A stretch of 64,000 nt of DNA from Winogradskyella sp. J14-2 (GTDB lineage: Bacteria > Bacteroidota > Bacteroidia > Flavobacteriales > Flavobacteriaceae). This document shows, in pieces, positions 56,393-64,000 of this stretch. The notes beneath the pieces are model-generated. The model did no database searches. It saw only the letters and a list, made by a program, of their open reading frames with translations, and was not told the DNA's origin. Within the stretch, counting starts at the first letter, position 1. The number at the start of each line of letters is the position of its first letter. Where the stretch lies: NCBI RefSeq assembly GCF_001971725.1, contig NZ_CP019388.1, forward strand, positions 1,054,001 through 1,118,000. The letters are read 5' to 3'. Made by a program: the position numbers and the translations under genes.

Positions 56393-56422
56393 TTACTTTG
56401 TATTTCAAAGTACTTTTAATTA
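56393..56422 (+). promoter_or_regulatory. Operator-like palindrome 1 (TACTTTG-N5-CAAAGTA)
   Basis: A perfect 7-bp inverted repeat spans 56394-56412 with spacer TATTT. The full 30 bases (56393-56422) match 57421-57450 with one difference. The left half overlaps a -7-like ACTTTG. The site ends at the A of the ATG of the next gene. Confidence 0.75.
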
Positions 56423-57033
56423 TGAGCAACGAAGACTATCTAAAAGACATTAGCGAGATTAAAGATTTAATGAATAAATCGTCTCGCTTCATATCATTAA
56501 GTGGCTTATCTGGTATTTTAGCAGGAATATACGCTTTAATTGGTGCTGCTGTTGCCTATTGGTTAGTTATAAATCATAGCGGAGGTCTTCTTTATATTTT
56601 TCATGGTTGGGTATTTTGGACCTGTATGGCAGTACTGGCAATGATTGCAATTTTGAGTGTTATAACTGGTGTTATACTTACAACACGCAAAGCGAGACAA
56701 AACAATGAAAAAATTTGGGATAACTCATCGCGTAGGCTCCTACTCAACTTTTTAATACCGCTTGTAGTTGGTGGTATATATTGCCTCATTATTTTAGACC
56801 AAGGACGTTATGGACAAACTGGTGGTTTAATGCTCATATTTTATGGTTTAGCTTTGGTAAGTGCCTCAAAGTATAGTTTGGGAGATATTAGATATTTGGG
56901 ATATATTCAAATCGCACTTGGGTTAATTGCAAGTTATTATCCTGGTTATGGATTTTGGCTTTGGGTAATAGGATTTGGAATAATGCATATTGTCTACGGC
57001 ACTTGGATGCATTTTAAGTATGATAGGAAGTAG
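56422..57033 (+). CDS. Hypothetical membrane protein, first gene of the regulated locus
   Basis: 203 residues from ATG 56422 (MSNEDYLKDISEIKDLMNKSSRF). The frame reaches a TTG at 56398, but that start lies inside the palindrome. There is an N-terminal cytoplasmic helix with ISEIKDLMNKSSRFISLSGLSG, then six hydrophobic segments (about 30-50, 60-85, 108-123, 130-147, 154-165, 170-192). The family is unrecognised. The winged-helix regulator gene follows after 51 bp on the same strand. An operator-like palindrome directly precedes it. Confidence 0.65.
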   Translation: MSNEDYLKDISEIKDLMNKSSRFISLSGLSGILAGIYALIGAAVAYWLVINHSGGLLYIFHGWVFWTCMAVLAMIAILSVITGVILTTRKARQNNEKIWDNSSRRLLLNFLIPLVVGGIYCLIILDQGRYGQTGGLMLIFYGLALVSASKYSLGDIRYLGYIQIALGLIASYYPGYGFWLWVIGFGIMHIVYGTWMHFKYDRK

Positions 57034-57064
57034 TTTACAGTTGCCATTCACAGTTTTCAGTAAC
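57034..57064. repeat. Short CAGT-type repeat DNA before the regulator gene
   Basis: Three CAGT cores (TTACAGT, CACAGT, TTTCAGT) occur within 57037-57062, spaced 13 and 7 bp. This resembles the heptamer runs at 7327 and 25433. Confidence 0.4.
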
Positions 57065-57084
57065 TTTACATTAAATCTTGTACC

Positions 57085-57378
57085 TTGAATATTATTTCAA
57101 ACATAAATAAGCTTTTTGACCATAGAATCCGGCTAGGTATTATGTCCATTCTCATGGTTAATGAGTATGCTGATTTTAATACATTAAAAGAATTACTAGG
57201 TGCTACGGATGGTAACTTGGCAAGTCATACAAAAGCATTAGAAAATGCAGAATACATATTAGTTGAAAAACAATTTATTGGTCGTAAACCAAATACCAGA
57301 TACAGTGCCACTAAACTCGGCAAAGCCGAATTTAAAAAACATATTGAAGCTTTAGAAAAGCTTATAAAAAAGACATAA
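57085..57378 (+). CDS. Winged-helix transcriptional regulator (HTH_34 type)
   Basis: 97 residues from a TTG start at 57085. Winged helix-turn-helix: FDHRIRLGIMSILMVNEYADFNTLKELLGATDGNLASHTKALENAEYI, then a wing with KPNTRYSATKLGKAEF and a final helix. MarR/PadR-like small regulators of this kind bind palindromic sites as dimers. Its candidate sites are the two palindromes before the adjacent genes at 56394 and 57422. Ligand unknown, and no ligand-binding domain is present. Confidence 0.85.
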   Translation: MNIISNINKLFDHRIRLGIMSILMVNEYADFNTLKELLGATDGNLASHTKALENAEYILVEKQFIGRKPNTRYSATKLGKAEFKKHIEALEKLIKKT

Positions 57379-57380
57379 TA

Positions 57381-57403
57381 TTTCGACTGCGCTCAATACG
57401 ACG
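57381..57403. repeat. Fragment of the CTTCGAC/GCTCA interspersed family
   Basis: TTTCGACTGCGCTCAATACGAC matches the core of the elements at 32671 and 51308 without the inverted ends. It lies directly after the regulator gene stop. Confidence 0.5.
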
Positions 57404-57420
57404 CATATTTTTTTATCATT

Positions 57421-57450
57421 TTACTTTGTTTTTCAAAGTACTTTTAATTA
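57421..57450 (+). promoter_or_regulatory. Operator-like palindrome 2 (TACTTTG-N5-CAAAGTA)
   Basis: A perfect 7-bp inverted repeat at 57422-57440 with spacer TTTTT. The 30-base site is identical to 56393-56422 except for one spacer base. It lies 10 bp before the DUF4173 gene start. A matching pair at two gene starts flanking the regulator indicates a shared controller. Confidence 0.75.
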
Positions 57451-57459
57451 ATCAAAACT

Positions 57460-58845
57460 ATGAAACAATTTATTCTAATCGCCTCAGCACTATGCTTTAG
57501 CATTTTGTTTTACGATAAGCAAATTGGGCTTAACCTTTTTTTATTCAGCTTGCTATCTGTCATTATTCTTGCCATAAATAATACTGACGATTTTAAGAGC
57601 AAAAAGAACATAGGCTATGCTGGCATTTATCTTGCTACAGGACTTGCAGTCTTTTTTCATGACTCTGCGCTTGCTATTATCGCAAATAGTATATCGTTCT
57701 TTACACTCATTGGATTATTGTCTCAACATAAATCATCTATTTATGTCAACTGGCTCAATGGATTATACACAACTATTGCAGGATTATTTCACCGAAATTT
57801 CACAGTAAACGAGGCCAAGCAAACAGTAGAATCACAAAAAGAAATTGATTATGTTCATTTAGCTAAAATCGTTTTAATTCCTGCAGCGATTGTCATCATA
57901 TTCATTGGTTTGTACCAAAACGGAAACCCAATTTTTAATGAACTTATTGAAAAGATTGATTTTGGTTTCATCAACATTCAATGGTTGTTATTTGCAGGTC
58001 TTGGCTACTATTTATTTTTAAACATTCACAACCCAATTGTAGTAGAGCCTGCTACATCACAGGACTTAAAAACTGGTAACCTTCTATTTAAAACAAAAGA
58101 TTTTTCAATTCCAATTTTAAAACAAGAAAACCAGCTAGGCATCATTCTAATAGCCTTACTCAACGTGCTTATTGTAATTTTTCTAATAACAGATATCACT
58201 TTTATCTTAACAAACGAAGAAGTTCGCGGTTCGGTTTTCTCAAATCAGGTGCATAGCGGCATTAATGCTTTAATTGCATCTATAGTTATTGCAATAATTA
58301 TTCTGCTTTATGTTTTTAGAGGTAATCTTAATTTTTACAAAGAGAATAAGACGGTAAAAAACTTAGCCTTCACATGGATCATTCTTAACGTAATATTGGT
58401 GCTAAGCATTGCAGTAAAAAATAGTCAATATATCTATTATTTTGGGTTAACCTATAAACGTATTGGTGTTTTAGTCTACCTTATTTTAACCTTAACAGGA
58501 CTTGTTACTACACTTATAAAAATCGACAAAACAAAAAACATTTGGTATTTGTTTCGATTAAATACTAAGGCTGCATTTGTTGTATTGGTTATCGCAGCAA
58601 TGATTAATTGGGATTACCATATTACCAACTACAATTTTAATTATGCTAAATCCATGGATATTAATTATCTGATTGACTTGTCCGACAACAACACCTTACT
58701 ATTAAAAGAAAAAATAGAAACTAAAGGAATTGAAAACAAAAGTATTTATCGCATTGAGGAAAAGTATAAAAACTACACTATGGAACTATATACTAATTCT
58801 TGGCAAGAGCTTCAATACGATAACTTAAAACTAAACCGCAGGTAA
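57460..58845 (+). CDS. DUF4173 family polytopic membrane protein
   Basis: 461 residues with about 11-12 membrane segments and a soluble tail (about 415-461). Matches the DUF4153/DUF4173 pattern: LNGLYTTIAGLFHRNF, LTNEEVRGSVFSNQVHSGINALIASIVIAI, and FGLTYKRIGVLVYLILTLTGLVTTLIKI, which is the most diagnostic. Function unknown. It starts an operon with the 105-residue and COQ4-like genes and has palindrome 2 in its promoter. The next start is 1 bp beyond its stop. Confidence 0.85.
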   Translation: MKQFILIASALCFSILFYDKQIGLNLFLFSLLSVIILAINNTDDFKSKKNIGYAGIYLATGLAVFFHDSALAIIANSISFFTLIGLLSQHKSSIYVNWLNGLYTTIAGLFHRNFTVNEAKQTVESQKEIDYVHLAKIVLIPAAIVIIFIGLYQNGNPIFNELIEKIDFGFINIQWLLFAGLGYYLFLNIHNPIVVEPATSQDLKTGNLLFKTKDFSIPILKQENQLGIILIALLNVLIVIFLITDITFILTNEEVRGSVFSNQVHSGINALIASIVIAIIILLYVFRGNLNFYKENKTVKNLAFTWIILNVILVLSIAVKNSQYIYYFGLTYKRIGVLVYLILTLTGLVTTLIKIDKTKNIWYLFRLNTKAAFVVLVIAAMINWDYHITNYNFNYAKSMDINYLIDLSDNNTLLLKEKIETKGIENKSIYRIEEKYKNYTMELYTNSWQELQYDNLKLNRR

Positions 58846-58846
58846 C

Positions 58847-59164
58847 ATGATTGTATTACTAATTTTTGGTATATCATTTATTTTGTTGGCAACTTATACA
58901 ATAATAAGAATCAGTATTGCTTGTGTGTTTTGGTCCTTCAGTACATCAACTGATGCTATGCAAATATTTAAACGCTGTTTCCCTTACTACATCATTACCT
59001 TAACATCGATTTGTTTGGCATTCATTGTTGCTTTCAACAAAGAACCAATTGTTATATACTATGTCTCATCAGTCTATTTTTTAGCCCTATTTCTCTGGAG
59101 AAGAAAAATTAAAACTTATAAAAAAACTTTTGCCGTTGAACCAAATCAAACCCATCTACCATGA
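58847..59164 (+). CDS. Small hypothetical membrane protein
   Basis: 105 residues with three hydrophobic segments (about 1-32, 46-65, 70-88) and a basic C-terminal end. No family recognised. It starts 1 bp after the DUF4173 stop, and its own stop overlaps the ATG of the COQ4-like gene (ATGA). Translational coupling supports a real gene in this operon. Confidence 0.65.
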   Translation: MIVLLIFGISFILLATYTIIRISIACVFWSFSTSTDAMQIFKRCFPYYIITLTSICLAFIVAFNKEPIVIYYVSSVYFLALFLWRRKIKTYKKTFAVEPNQTHLP

Positions 59165-59679
59165 ACAACCTATTTAAAACAATAAAGTACCTCAGAAAAC
59201 AACTCATCATTTGGTTGTTTGAAAATTCCCAACGCATCTATACAAGGCTATTTAAGCATCACGAATCATGGCATATCTCAAAATCCGATTTATTAAAAAT
59301 GCCCAAACCATCTTTTGGAAGGCACTTAGGAGATTTTTTAAATAAAAATAATTTTGAACTGATTCCTAAAGTAGAACGTCATGATTGCTACCATGTACTA
59401 TGCGGTTACAGTACAAATGTTGAAGATGAAATTGCACTACAATGTCTGTGCTATGGCAATGGAAAGCGAAGTCTTTATTTATATGGAGCCATTATACTTG
59501 GTGTTACTATCCTACCAGATTATTATGCATACTATTACAAATCTTATAAAACTGGTAAGAGCGCTAATCCTTTTCATCATTTCGATTATAAAAAACTATT
59601 ACATGTTTCTATTGAAGATTTTAGAAAAACTATTTTTTCTAAACCTGAATTGTACAATTTAAACCTCATCCAATCATGA
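59161..59679 (+). CDS. COQ4-like metal-binding protein
   Basis: 172 residues. The defining Coq4 motif HDxxHx11E is complete: H74, D75, H78 and E90 in ERHDCYHVLCGYSTNVEDEI. The rest is helical with YLYGAIILGVTILPDYYAYYY. Eukaryotic COQ4 acts in ubiquinone synthesis (a C1 step), but Flavobacteriaceae use menaquinone, so the role here must differ or be adapted. It is translationally coupled to the 105-residue membrane protein gene in the palindrome-controlled operon. Confidence 0.75.
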   Translation: MNNLFKTIKYLRKQLIIWLFENSQRIYTRLFKHHESWHISKSDLLKMPKPSFGRHLGDFLNKNNFELIPKVERHDCYHVLCGYSTNVEDEIALQCLCYGNGKRSLYLYGAIILGVTILPDYYAYYYKSYKTGKSANPFHHFDYKKLLHVSIEDFRKTIFSKPELYNLNLIQS

Positions 59680-59727
59680 CAAATCATCTATTCGTGAAAT
59701 TTAATACTATGATAAATATTGAAGAAT

Positions 59728-59803
59728 ACTCCTTCAAGTCCCATCAAGGGGACAGTCCTAAAATAAACATGGGAAAATGTCCCTTTGAGGGGACTTTAGG
59801 AGT
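59728..59803. repeat. Inverted-repeat element with ACTCCT ends and GGGGAC core
   Basis: The left arm ACTCCTTCAAGTCCC...AAGGGGAC and the right arm (reverse complement ACTCCTAAAGTCCCC...AAAGGGAC) pair imperfectly over about 30 bases. Read from ATG 59709 it forms an open frame of 32 codons. No second copy is in the window. Confidence 0.65.
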
Positions 59804-59828
59804 GTAGAATTAAAAGTAATAAATCAAT

Positions 59829-60443
59829 ATGAAAACGTTCAGAATAATAGTACTAATTATAATAACTATCTGCTTAGGAATTTTTGGCACTTATCACTGG
59901 ATGAGTTTTAAAACCAGACATCAAGTTTATGATAGTGTAAACGACATACCGAAAAACAAAGTTGGGTTGTTACTTGGCACTGGAAAATATGCAGCAAGCG
60001 GAACTATTAATCTATTCTATAAATATCGAATTGATGCCGCAGTAATGCTTTATAAGTCAGGAAAAATCGAATACATTTTGGTAAGTGGCGATAATAGCAG
60101 AAAAGATTACAACGAGCCTTCCGATTTTAAGAATGATTTAATAGCCAAAGGTATTCCTGAAGATAGAATCTTTTTGGACTATGCAGGTTTTAGAACTTTA
60201 GATTCTGTTGTGAGAGCCAAAGAAATTTTTGGGCAAACCAATTTCACTGTTATTTCACAGAAATTCCACAATCAACGTGCTGTATACATTGCAAAACATT
60301 TTGGTATTGATGCTGTAGGTTTTAATGCCAAAGATGTTTACAAGGCAAGTTTTCGAGAATACTTAGCACGCTCTAAAGCTAGTTTAGACTTAGTTTTTAA
60401 CGTACAACCCAAATTTTTAGGAGAAAAAATCTCAATTCAATGA
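59829..60443 (+). CDS. SanA/YdcF-like DUF218 membrane-anchored protein
   Basis: 204 residues. One N-terminal membrane helix (about 5-22) is followed by a periplasmic DUF218 domain: VGLLLGTGKYAASGTINLFYKYRIDAAVML, ILVSGDNSRKDYNEPSDFKNDLIAKGIP, DYAGFRTLDSVVRAKEIFG and VISQKFHNQRAVYIA. It is close to E. coli SanA (vancomycin permeability at high temperature), an envelope-integrity factor of unknown mechanism. The upstream gap holds the inverted-repeat element. Confidence 0.88.
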   Translation: MKTFRIIVLIIITICLGIFGTYHWMSFKTRHQVYDSVNDIPKNKVGLLLGTGKYAASGTINLFYKYRIDAAVMLYKSGKIEYILVSGDNSRKDYNEPSDFKNDLIAKGIPEDRIFLDYAGFRTLDSVVRAKEIFGQTNFTVISQKFHNQRAVYIAKHFGIDAVGFNAKDVYKASFREYLARSKASLDLVFNVQPKFLGEKISIQ

Positions 60444-60473
60444 AAGTAACTGTCTCAAAAACATAAATCATGG

Positions 60474-60550
60474 ACTGTCACATTGAGCAATGGTTAAAAA
60501 ATGTCTTTAACAAAATGATGAGATTTCTCGACTACGCTCGAAATGACAGT
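60474..60550. repeat. Interspersed element, ACTGTCA...TGACAGT ends
   Basis: Left ACTGTCACATTGAGC and right GCTCGAAATGACAGT are inverted (13 of 15). The inner right side reads GATTTCTCGACTACGCTCGAAATGACA, a close relative of the CTTCGAC/GCTCAG family. Confidence 0.65.
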
Positions 60551-60597
60551 TGAGGCATTTTTAGTCAATTCCATTAATTATGCAAGTAATATTATCT

Positions 60598-61005
60598 ATG
60601 AAACTTCAATTCAACAAATACTATTTAGCATTGGCACACGCACTATTTTTAATTGAGCTCGCCATAGCCTTTATTATAAAAACCGGATTTATTCGCTACA
60701 CCTTTGGCGACTATCTCGTGGTTATTTTACTATACGCAATATTTAGAGGATGTACCAATATGAGTGTGAGGGCCTCAGCTTTGGTCGTCCTCTTTATTGC
60801 TTATGGTATAGAGTTGCTTCAACTCACTTCATTCTTAGCCTACTTTAATTTAGAAAACAGTACAGCTGCAAATCTCATATTTGGAAGCACGTTTCAATTT
60901 GGAGACTTAGTAGCTTACACCTTAGGAATTTCAACAGTTTTAATCATAGAATACTATTTACAATTAAAAAAAAGTGTCACTTCGAGTGAATGTTATGATT
61001 GCTAA
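60598..61005 (+). CDS. DUF2809 membrane protein
   Basis: 135 residues from ATG 60598; an earlier in-frame ATG at 60580 is possible. Four hydrophobic segments contain the DUF2809 pattern: RYTFGDYLVVILLYAIFRG, LVVLFIAYGIELLQLT and a closing FGDLVAYTLGI. Function unknown. The final codons (SVTSSECYDC) are encoded by the start of a repeat element (GTGTCACTTCGAGTG at 60974), so the natural C-terminus has probably been replaced or extended. Confidence 0.8.
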   Translation: MKLQFNKYYLALAHALFLIELAIAFIIKTGFIRYTFGDYLVVILLYAIFRGCTNMSVRASALVVLFIAYGIELLQLTSFLAYFNLENSTAANLIFGSTFQFGDLVAYTLGISTVLIIEYYLQLKKSVTSSECYDC

Positions 61006-61152
61006 TGAATAAAATTAGCACTTCGACAAGTGTCACACTGAGTATAGCAGAAGTGCTCAGTAGAACTATCGAGAAGTAAATTCTACCAAACTTGTTCTCG
61101 ATACAATTTTAATCACGAATATCTTCGAGATTAAAACCACTCGAACTGACGT
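60974..61152. repeat. Composite of interspersed repeats
   Basis: It holds GTGTCACTTCGAGTG at the left, ACTTCGACAAGTGTCACACTGAG in the middle, and at 61093-61151 a partial reverse copy of the 47300 element (TTGTTCTCGATACAATTTT ... ACTCGAACTGACG). The rest of the 362-bp gap to 61367 is AT-rich with no clear gene or promoter. Confidence 0.7.
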
Positions 61153-61367
61153 GTAAACAATAACATATGGAACTAATAAAAATACTCATACCATTAAAGT
61201 TTAAAACGCTGTAGAAGACAATAATTAAGAGGCAGATCTGTTAAAGCACATTACATTTTAACATTTAATGACTAAGACAATAAATCGTTTTAACTAACTT
61301 TATCTGTAATAATCTTTTAAGCTTTAAGCATTTAGACTTCAATCTAACAACTAAAACCAATTTCATT

Positions 61368-63254
61368 ATGAAAAAAATAATTTTAGTACTATCAGTAATC
61401 GTCACTTTTGTATCATGTAAAAGTGAAAAAAAAGTTGAAAATGGTATCACTATTGGTGACTTTAACTTCTCTTCAAAAGAAATCACTCAAAATGAACCTT
61501 TTACTATAACATATGTTGGCACCGGAAACTTAGAAAATAGTTTTTACCATAAAATACAGCACAACAAAGCGTTTCCAGATGACTTAACATTTGTAGAAAA
61601 CAAAGCAACCATAACTATTGCAGATAGTATTTCTGGAGTTGCATTTAATTTCAAAATTGATAATAAATATAATCATAACAATAAAAAAGGCTTTTTGTTT
61701 AAGGTGAAAGATAAAAGCGGAAATCTCATTTCAGATTCTCAGGCTTCTTTAGCGTATTACACCATGACCTACGGTGAGCAATTTGGTTTAGAAAGTGACC
61801 CAAAAGAAATATTAAACACCTTAGATGAAACTCTAGAAACCAATCCTAGGTTAATTGATAATTGGTATCAAAATCATATTTATTTAGCCAATGAAGTTGA
61901 TATAGACAAAGGTAAAACTATTGGTAACAACTACATTTCTCATTATTCATCTAAAACAGAAATGACACTCAAAGATTATGAAGCTCTATCTAATACCTAT
62001 AGAGCTTTAAGAGACAAAGCTAAAGCAGATAGTATTATTAGTTTTGTTTCTAAAAAGTATCCAGAAAGCGATTTGGCCCTAAGATCAAAAATTGATGCGT
62101 TTTTCGAGGCCAAAGAACTAAGCACCAAAGAAGCCCTCTTTGCGTCTAATAAGGACAGAATATTAAATTCTGATTATGCAAATTATATTGTTAGAGCATT
62201 AGCTATGGAACATTTCAATAAAGGGAATACCGAAGCTTTTTACAACTATACCGCCTTAATGAAAAACAATACGGACAAAGCTTCATTGTTCAATTCCATT
62301 GCATGGCCCAATGCAGAAAAGGGCCAAAATCTTGAAATTGCATCAGAGCTATCTCTAAAATCTCTTAGCTTAATCGAAGCAGAACAAAAAGAACTCAAAG
62401 AAAAACCAGATTATTACAGCCCTAACCAATACAAAAATAGCCTAGAAAACAGCTATAATATGTATGCAGATACATACGCCTTGTTAGCTTTTAAAAAAGG
62501 AGATCTTAAAGCGGCTATCAAATATCAAGCTAAAGCTGTAAGCAAAAATTCTAATCCCGAAATGAATGAGCGTTATATTGAATTTTTAGTAGCAGATCAA
62601 CAATACGATAAAGCCATAGAAATTGCTAAAACGTACATAGAAGAGGGCAATAGTACAGCTAAACTCAAAACTTATTTTAAGGAGGCCCTATCAAAATCTG
62701 ACAATAAAACTAATCCCGAAACTCTTATTGCCGACTTAGAGGCAAAAGCCAAACAAAAGGAACTTGATAACTTAAGAAAAACATTATTAGACGAGGACGC
62801 TATTGATTTTACATTAAAAAATTTAGATGGTGAAGAGATAACCCTATCATCTCTTGTAGGAAAAACTGTAGTGCTCGATTTTTGGGCAACATGGTGTGGC
62901 CCTTGTATACAGTCCTTTCCAGGTATGCAAAAAGTAGTGGATAAATACAAAGACAACGAAAATGTAGAATTTTTCTTCGTTGACACCTTTGAAGATGGTG
63001 AAACAAGGCTTAAAGATGTTGCCAAATTCATTGAGGATAATGATTATAATTTTAATGTTCTCATTGACCCTAAGGAAGAAAACAGCACTAAATATAAGGT
63101 GGCCAATGCTTATAAAATTTCTGGGATACCAACCAAAATTATAATTGGCCCTAGTGGAAAGATAAAATTTAAATCTGTTGGCTATAGTGGCTCAGCAGAA
63201 AAAATTGTGAGCGAGATAGATGCCATGGTAGCGTTACTAAAAACTAACCCTTAA
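61368..63254 (+). CDS. Lipoprotein with TPR-like middle and C-terminal TlpA/thioredoxin domain
   Basis: 628 residues. The signal peptide has lipobox VTFVSC. Res. 25-150 are a beta domain and res. 150-460 helical, TPR-like. The C-terminal thioredoxin domain (about 480-628) has FWATWCGPC with redox cysteines C510 and C513 and the cis-Pro segment SGIPTKIIIG. It is a periplasmic or outer-membrane disulfide oxidoreductase of the TlpA/ResA type, likely reducing or maturing exported proteins; the partner is unknown. Monocistronic, ending in the terminator at 63268. Confidence 0.88.
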   Translation: MKKIILVLSVIVTFVSCKSEKKVENGITIGDFNFSSKEITQNEPFTITYVGTGNLENSFYHKIQHNKAFPDDLTFVENKATITIADSISGVAFNFKIDNKYNHNNKKGFLFKVKDKSGNLISDSQASLAYYTMTYGEQFGLESDPKEILNTLDETLETNPRLIDNWYQNHIYLANEVDIDKGKTIGNNYISHYSSKTEMTLKDYEALSNTYRALRDKAKADSIISFVSKKYPESDLALRSKIDAFFEAKELSTKEALFASNKDRILNSDYANYIVRALAMEHFNKGNTEAFYNYTALMKNNTDKASLFNSIAWPNAEKGQNLEIASELSLKSLSLIEAEQKELKEKPDYYSPNQYKNSLENSYNMYADTYALLAFKKGDLKAAIKYQAKAVSKNSNPEMNERYIEFLVADQQYDKAIEIAKTYIEEGNSTAKLKTYFKEALSKSDNKTNPETLIADLEAKAKQKELDNLRKTLLDEDAIDFTLKNLDGEEITLSSLVGKTVVLDFWATWCGPCIQSFPGMQKVVDKYKDNENVEFFFVDTFEDGETRLKDVAKFIEDNDYNFNVLIDPKEENSTKYKVANAYKISGIPTKIIIGPSGKIKFKSVGYSGSAEKIVSEIDAMVALLKTNP

Positions 63255-63267
63255 TTTAGTTAGAGAT

Positions 63268-63313
63268 AAATAACAAAAGTGAGTTTATATAAAAAAGCTC
63301 ACTTTTGTTATTT
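63268..63313. terminator. Bidirectional terminator between convergent genes
   Basis: AAATAACAAAAGTGAG (63268-63283) and CTCACTTTTGTTATTT (63298-63313) form a perfect 16-bp stem. The stop codon of the minus-strand dehydrogenase gene (63308-63310) is inside the stem. Confidence 0.88.
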
Positions 63314-64000
63314 TCCATCCACATAATCCTGTAGATATTTAAAACGCTCTGTCAACTTACCATCTGCAGTTGTAATTTTTGCACGCTTTAAAATACCTCG
63401 TTCGTCATTATTAAAAAAAGCTGGTATAACATGCTCTACAAAGGTTTCTCCAAAACCTTCGCTGGCATCTTTTGGCAATTCACAAGGCAAGTTATCTACT
63501 GCCATAACCGTAATAGCACCTTTAGCATCAAAAGCAACTTCTTGTTCGGTTTGAGGATTGTAACCATAAAATGGGTCTGCTATGGTCGAAGGACGAATGG
63601 TTGAAGCCACAGGACCATCAATATCGCAAGACACATCAGCTACTAAATTAATTCTAAAATCTGGATGCTTGGCGTCTTCTCTTGTAAACAAATAAGGTGC
63701 ATTATTACCATAAAAATGACCAGCTATAAAATAATCCGTTTGTTTAGCGTAAGGCATAAAATTACTCTCGTAACCTGTTGGGTCTTTGTAGAACTGTTGC
63801 TTATTTCCAACTTTACCATCCTTACGTTTGGCGTATTCCATTACATCTGCCATGACGTAAACAGGCTCTGTAAATTCAGATGTTAGATATAAAGCATCGC
63901 TTACTTCTTTTATTCCCAAATGATCTAAAATTTCTTTAGCTCCATACGCTACTTTTCCGGTTCCAGTGAGTAATATTTTTATATTTGGAATTGTGATTTT
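63308..64000 (-). CDS. NAD(P)-dependent alanine/saccharopine dehydrogenase-like enzyme, 5' part off the window
   Basis: 230 residues are visible and the frame is open at the window edge, so the N-terminus lies beyond 64000. The start of the visible part is a Rossmann nucleotide-binding loop: IKILLTGTGKVAYGAKEILDHLGI. Later segments include YFIAGHFYGNNAPYLFT, VADVSCDIDGPVASTIRPSTIADPFYGYNP and VDNLPCELPKDASEGFGETF, which match the AlaDH/PNT-C lineage that covers alanine dehydrogenase and the lysine-oxoglutarate reductase half of saccharopine pathway enzymes. The exact substrate is not resolvable. Confidence 0.8.
   Translation of the reverse strand, partial: KITIPNIKILLTGTGKVAYGAKEILDHLGIKEVSDALYLTSEFTEPVYVMADVMEYAKRKDGKVGNKQQFYKDPTGYESNFMPYAKQTDYFIAGHFYGNNAPYLFTREDAKHPDFRINLVADVSCDIDGPVASTIRPSTIADPFYGYNPQTEQEVAFDAKGAITVMAVDNLPCELPKDASEGFGETFVEHVIPAFFNNDERGILKRAKITTADGKLTERFKYLQDYVDGK

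Noticed and set aside
61168..61215. 15-codon frame before the TlpA-like gene
   Set aside because: Too short, no coupling or conservation signal.

Overview
The window is a chromosomal segment of a Flavobacteriaceae-type Bacteroidota. The evidence is the AT-rich DNA, the flavobacterial RpoB/RpoC sequences, family markers (DUF2851, AGCS symporter with a signal peptide, CHU_C-like domain, YbbC/NamZ lipoprotein) and repeated matches to the Bacteroidota promoter pattern TTG-N18-21-TAnnTTTG. The genus cannot be fixed from the sequence alone. No rRNA, CRISPR array, prophage or transposase gene is visible.

Layout. 0.2-2.9 kb: release factor 3 (prfC), a small 4Fe-4S protein and a DUF3467 protein whose 3' end is partly duplicated. 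3.0-16.4 kb, minus strand: the translation/transcription super-operon in the order tRNA-Thr(TGT), tRNA-Tyr, tRNA-Gly, tRNA-Thr(GGT), tuf, tRNA-Trp, secE, nusG, rplK, rplA, rplJ, rplL, rpoB, rpoC. The first five genes have the same order and anticodons as thrU-tyrU-glyT-thrT-tufB of E. coli. 16.4-31.9 kb: housekeeping and envelope genes: hibernation factor, Xer recombinase, acyl-CoA dehydrogenase, HhH protein, Na+/amino-acid symporter, K+ channel with PspC and DUF2851 genes, cysteine synthase, LolC/E-type permease, NamZ-type muramidase lipoprotein, GDPD, sterol desaturase family and YkgJ proteins. 31.9-39.0 kb: a methyltransferase; an operon of a ~1000-residue TPR protein, a CHU_C-like lipoprotein and an outer-membrane barrel; and ftsE. 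39.1-51.2 kb: a surface-polysaccharide cluster with six glycosyltransferase-type genes, two tandem Wzx flippases, and FdtA plus FdtB for a dTDP-3-amino-3,6-dideoxyhexose. 51.4-64 kb: typA, kdsA, a transglutaminase-like protein, a small regulated membrane-protein locus with a winged-helix regulator and two matching palindromes, a COQ4-like protein, a SanA-like protein, DUF2809, a TPR/TlpA lipoprotein and a truncated dehydrogenase at the right edge.

The least explained layer is repetitive DNA. At least four kinds of short element recur: (i) inverted-repeat elements built around a CTTCGAC...GCTCAG...TGACA core, (ii) an element of about 140 bp with TCGAGT ends, (iii) CCTGC/GCAGG hairpins and (iv) runs of degenerate heptamers ending in AGT. 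Several are read in frame by genes: the NamZ lipoprotein linker, the DUF2809 C-terminus, and a 71-codon ORF translationally coupled to both neighbours in the polysaccharide operon. The best candidate for an undescribed regulatory unit is the locus at 56.4-59.7 kb. There a 97-residue winged-helix protein sits between two 30-bp sites that differ at one base, each holding a perfect TACTTTG-N5-CAAAGTA palindrome upstream of a membrane-protein gene.
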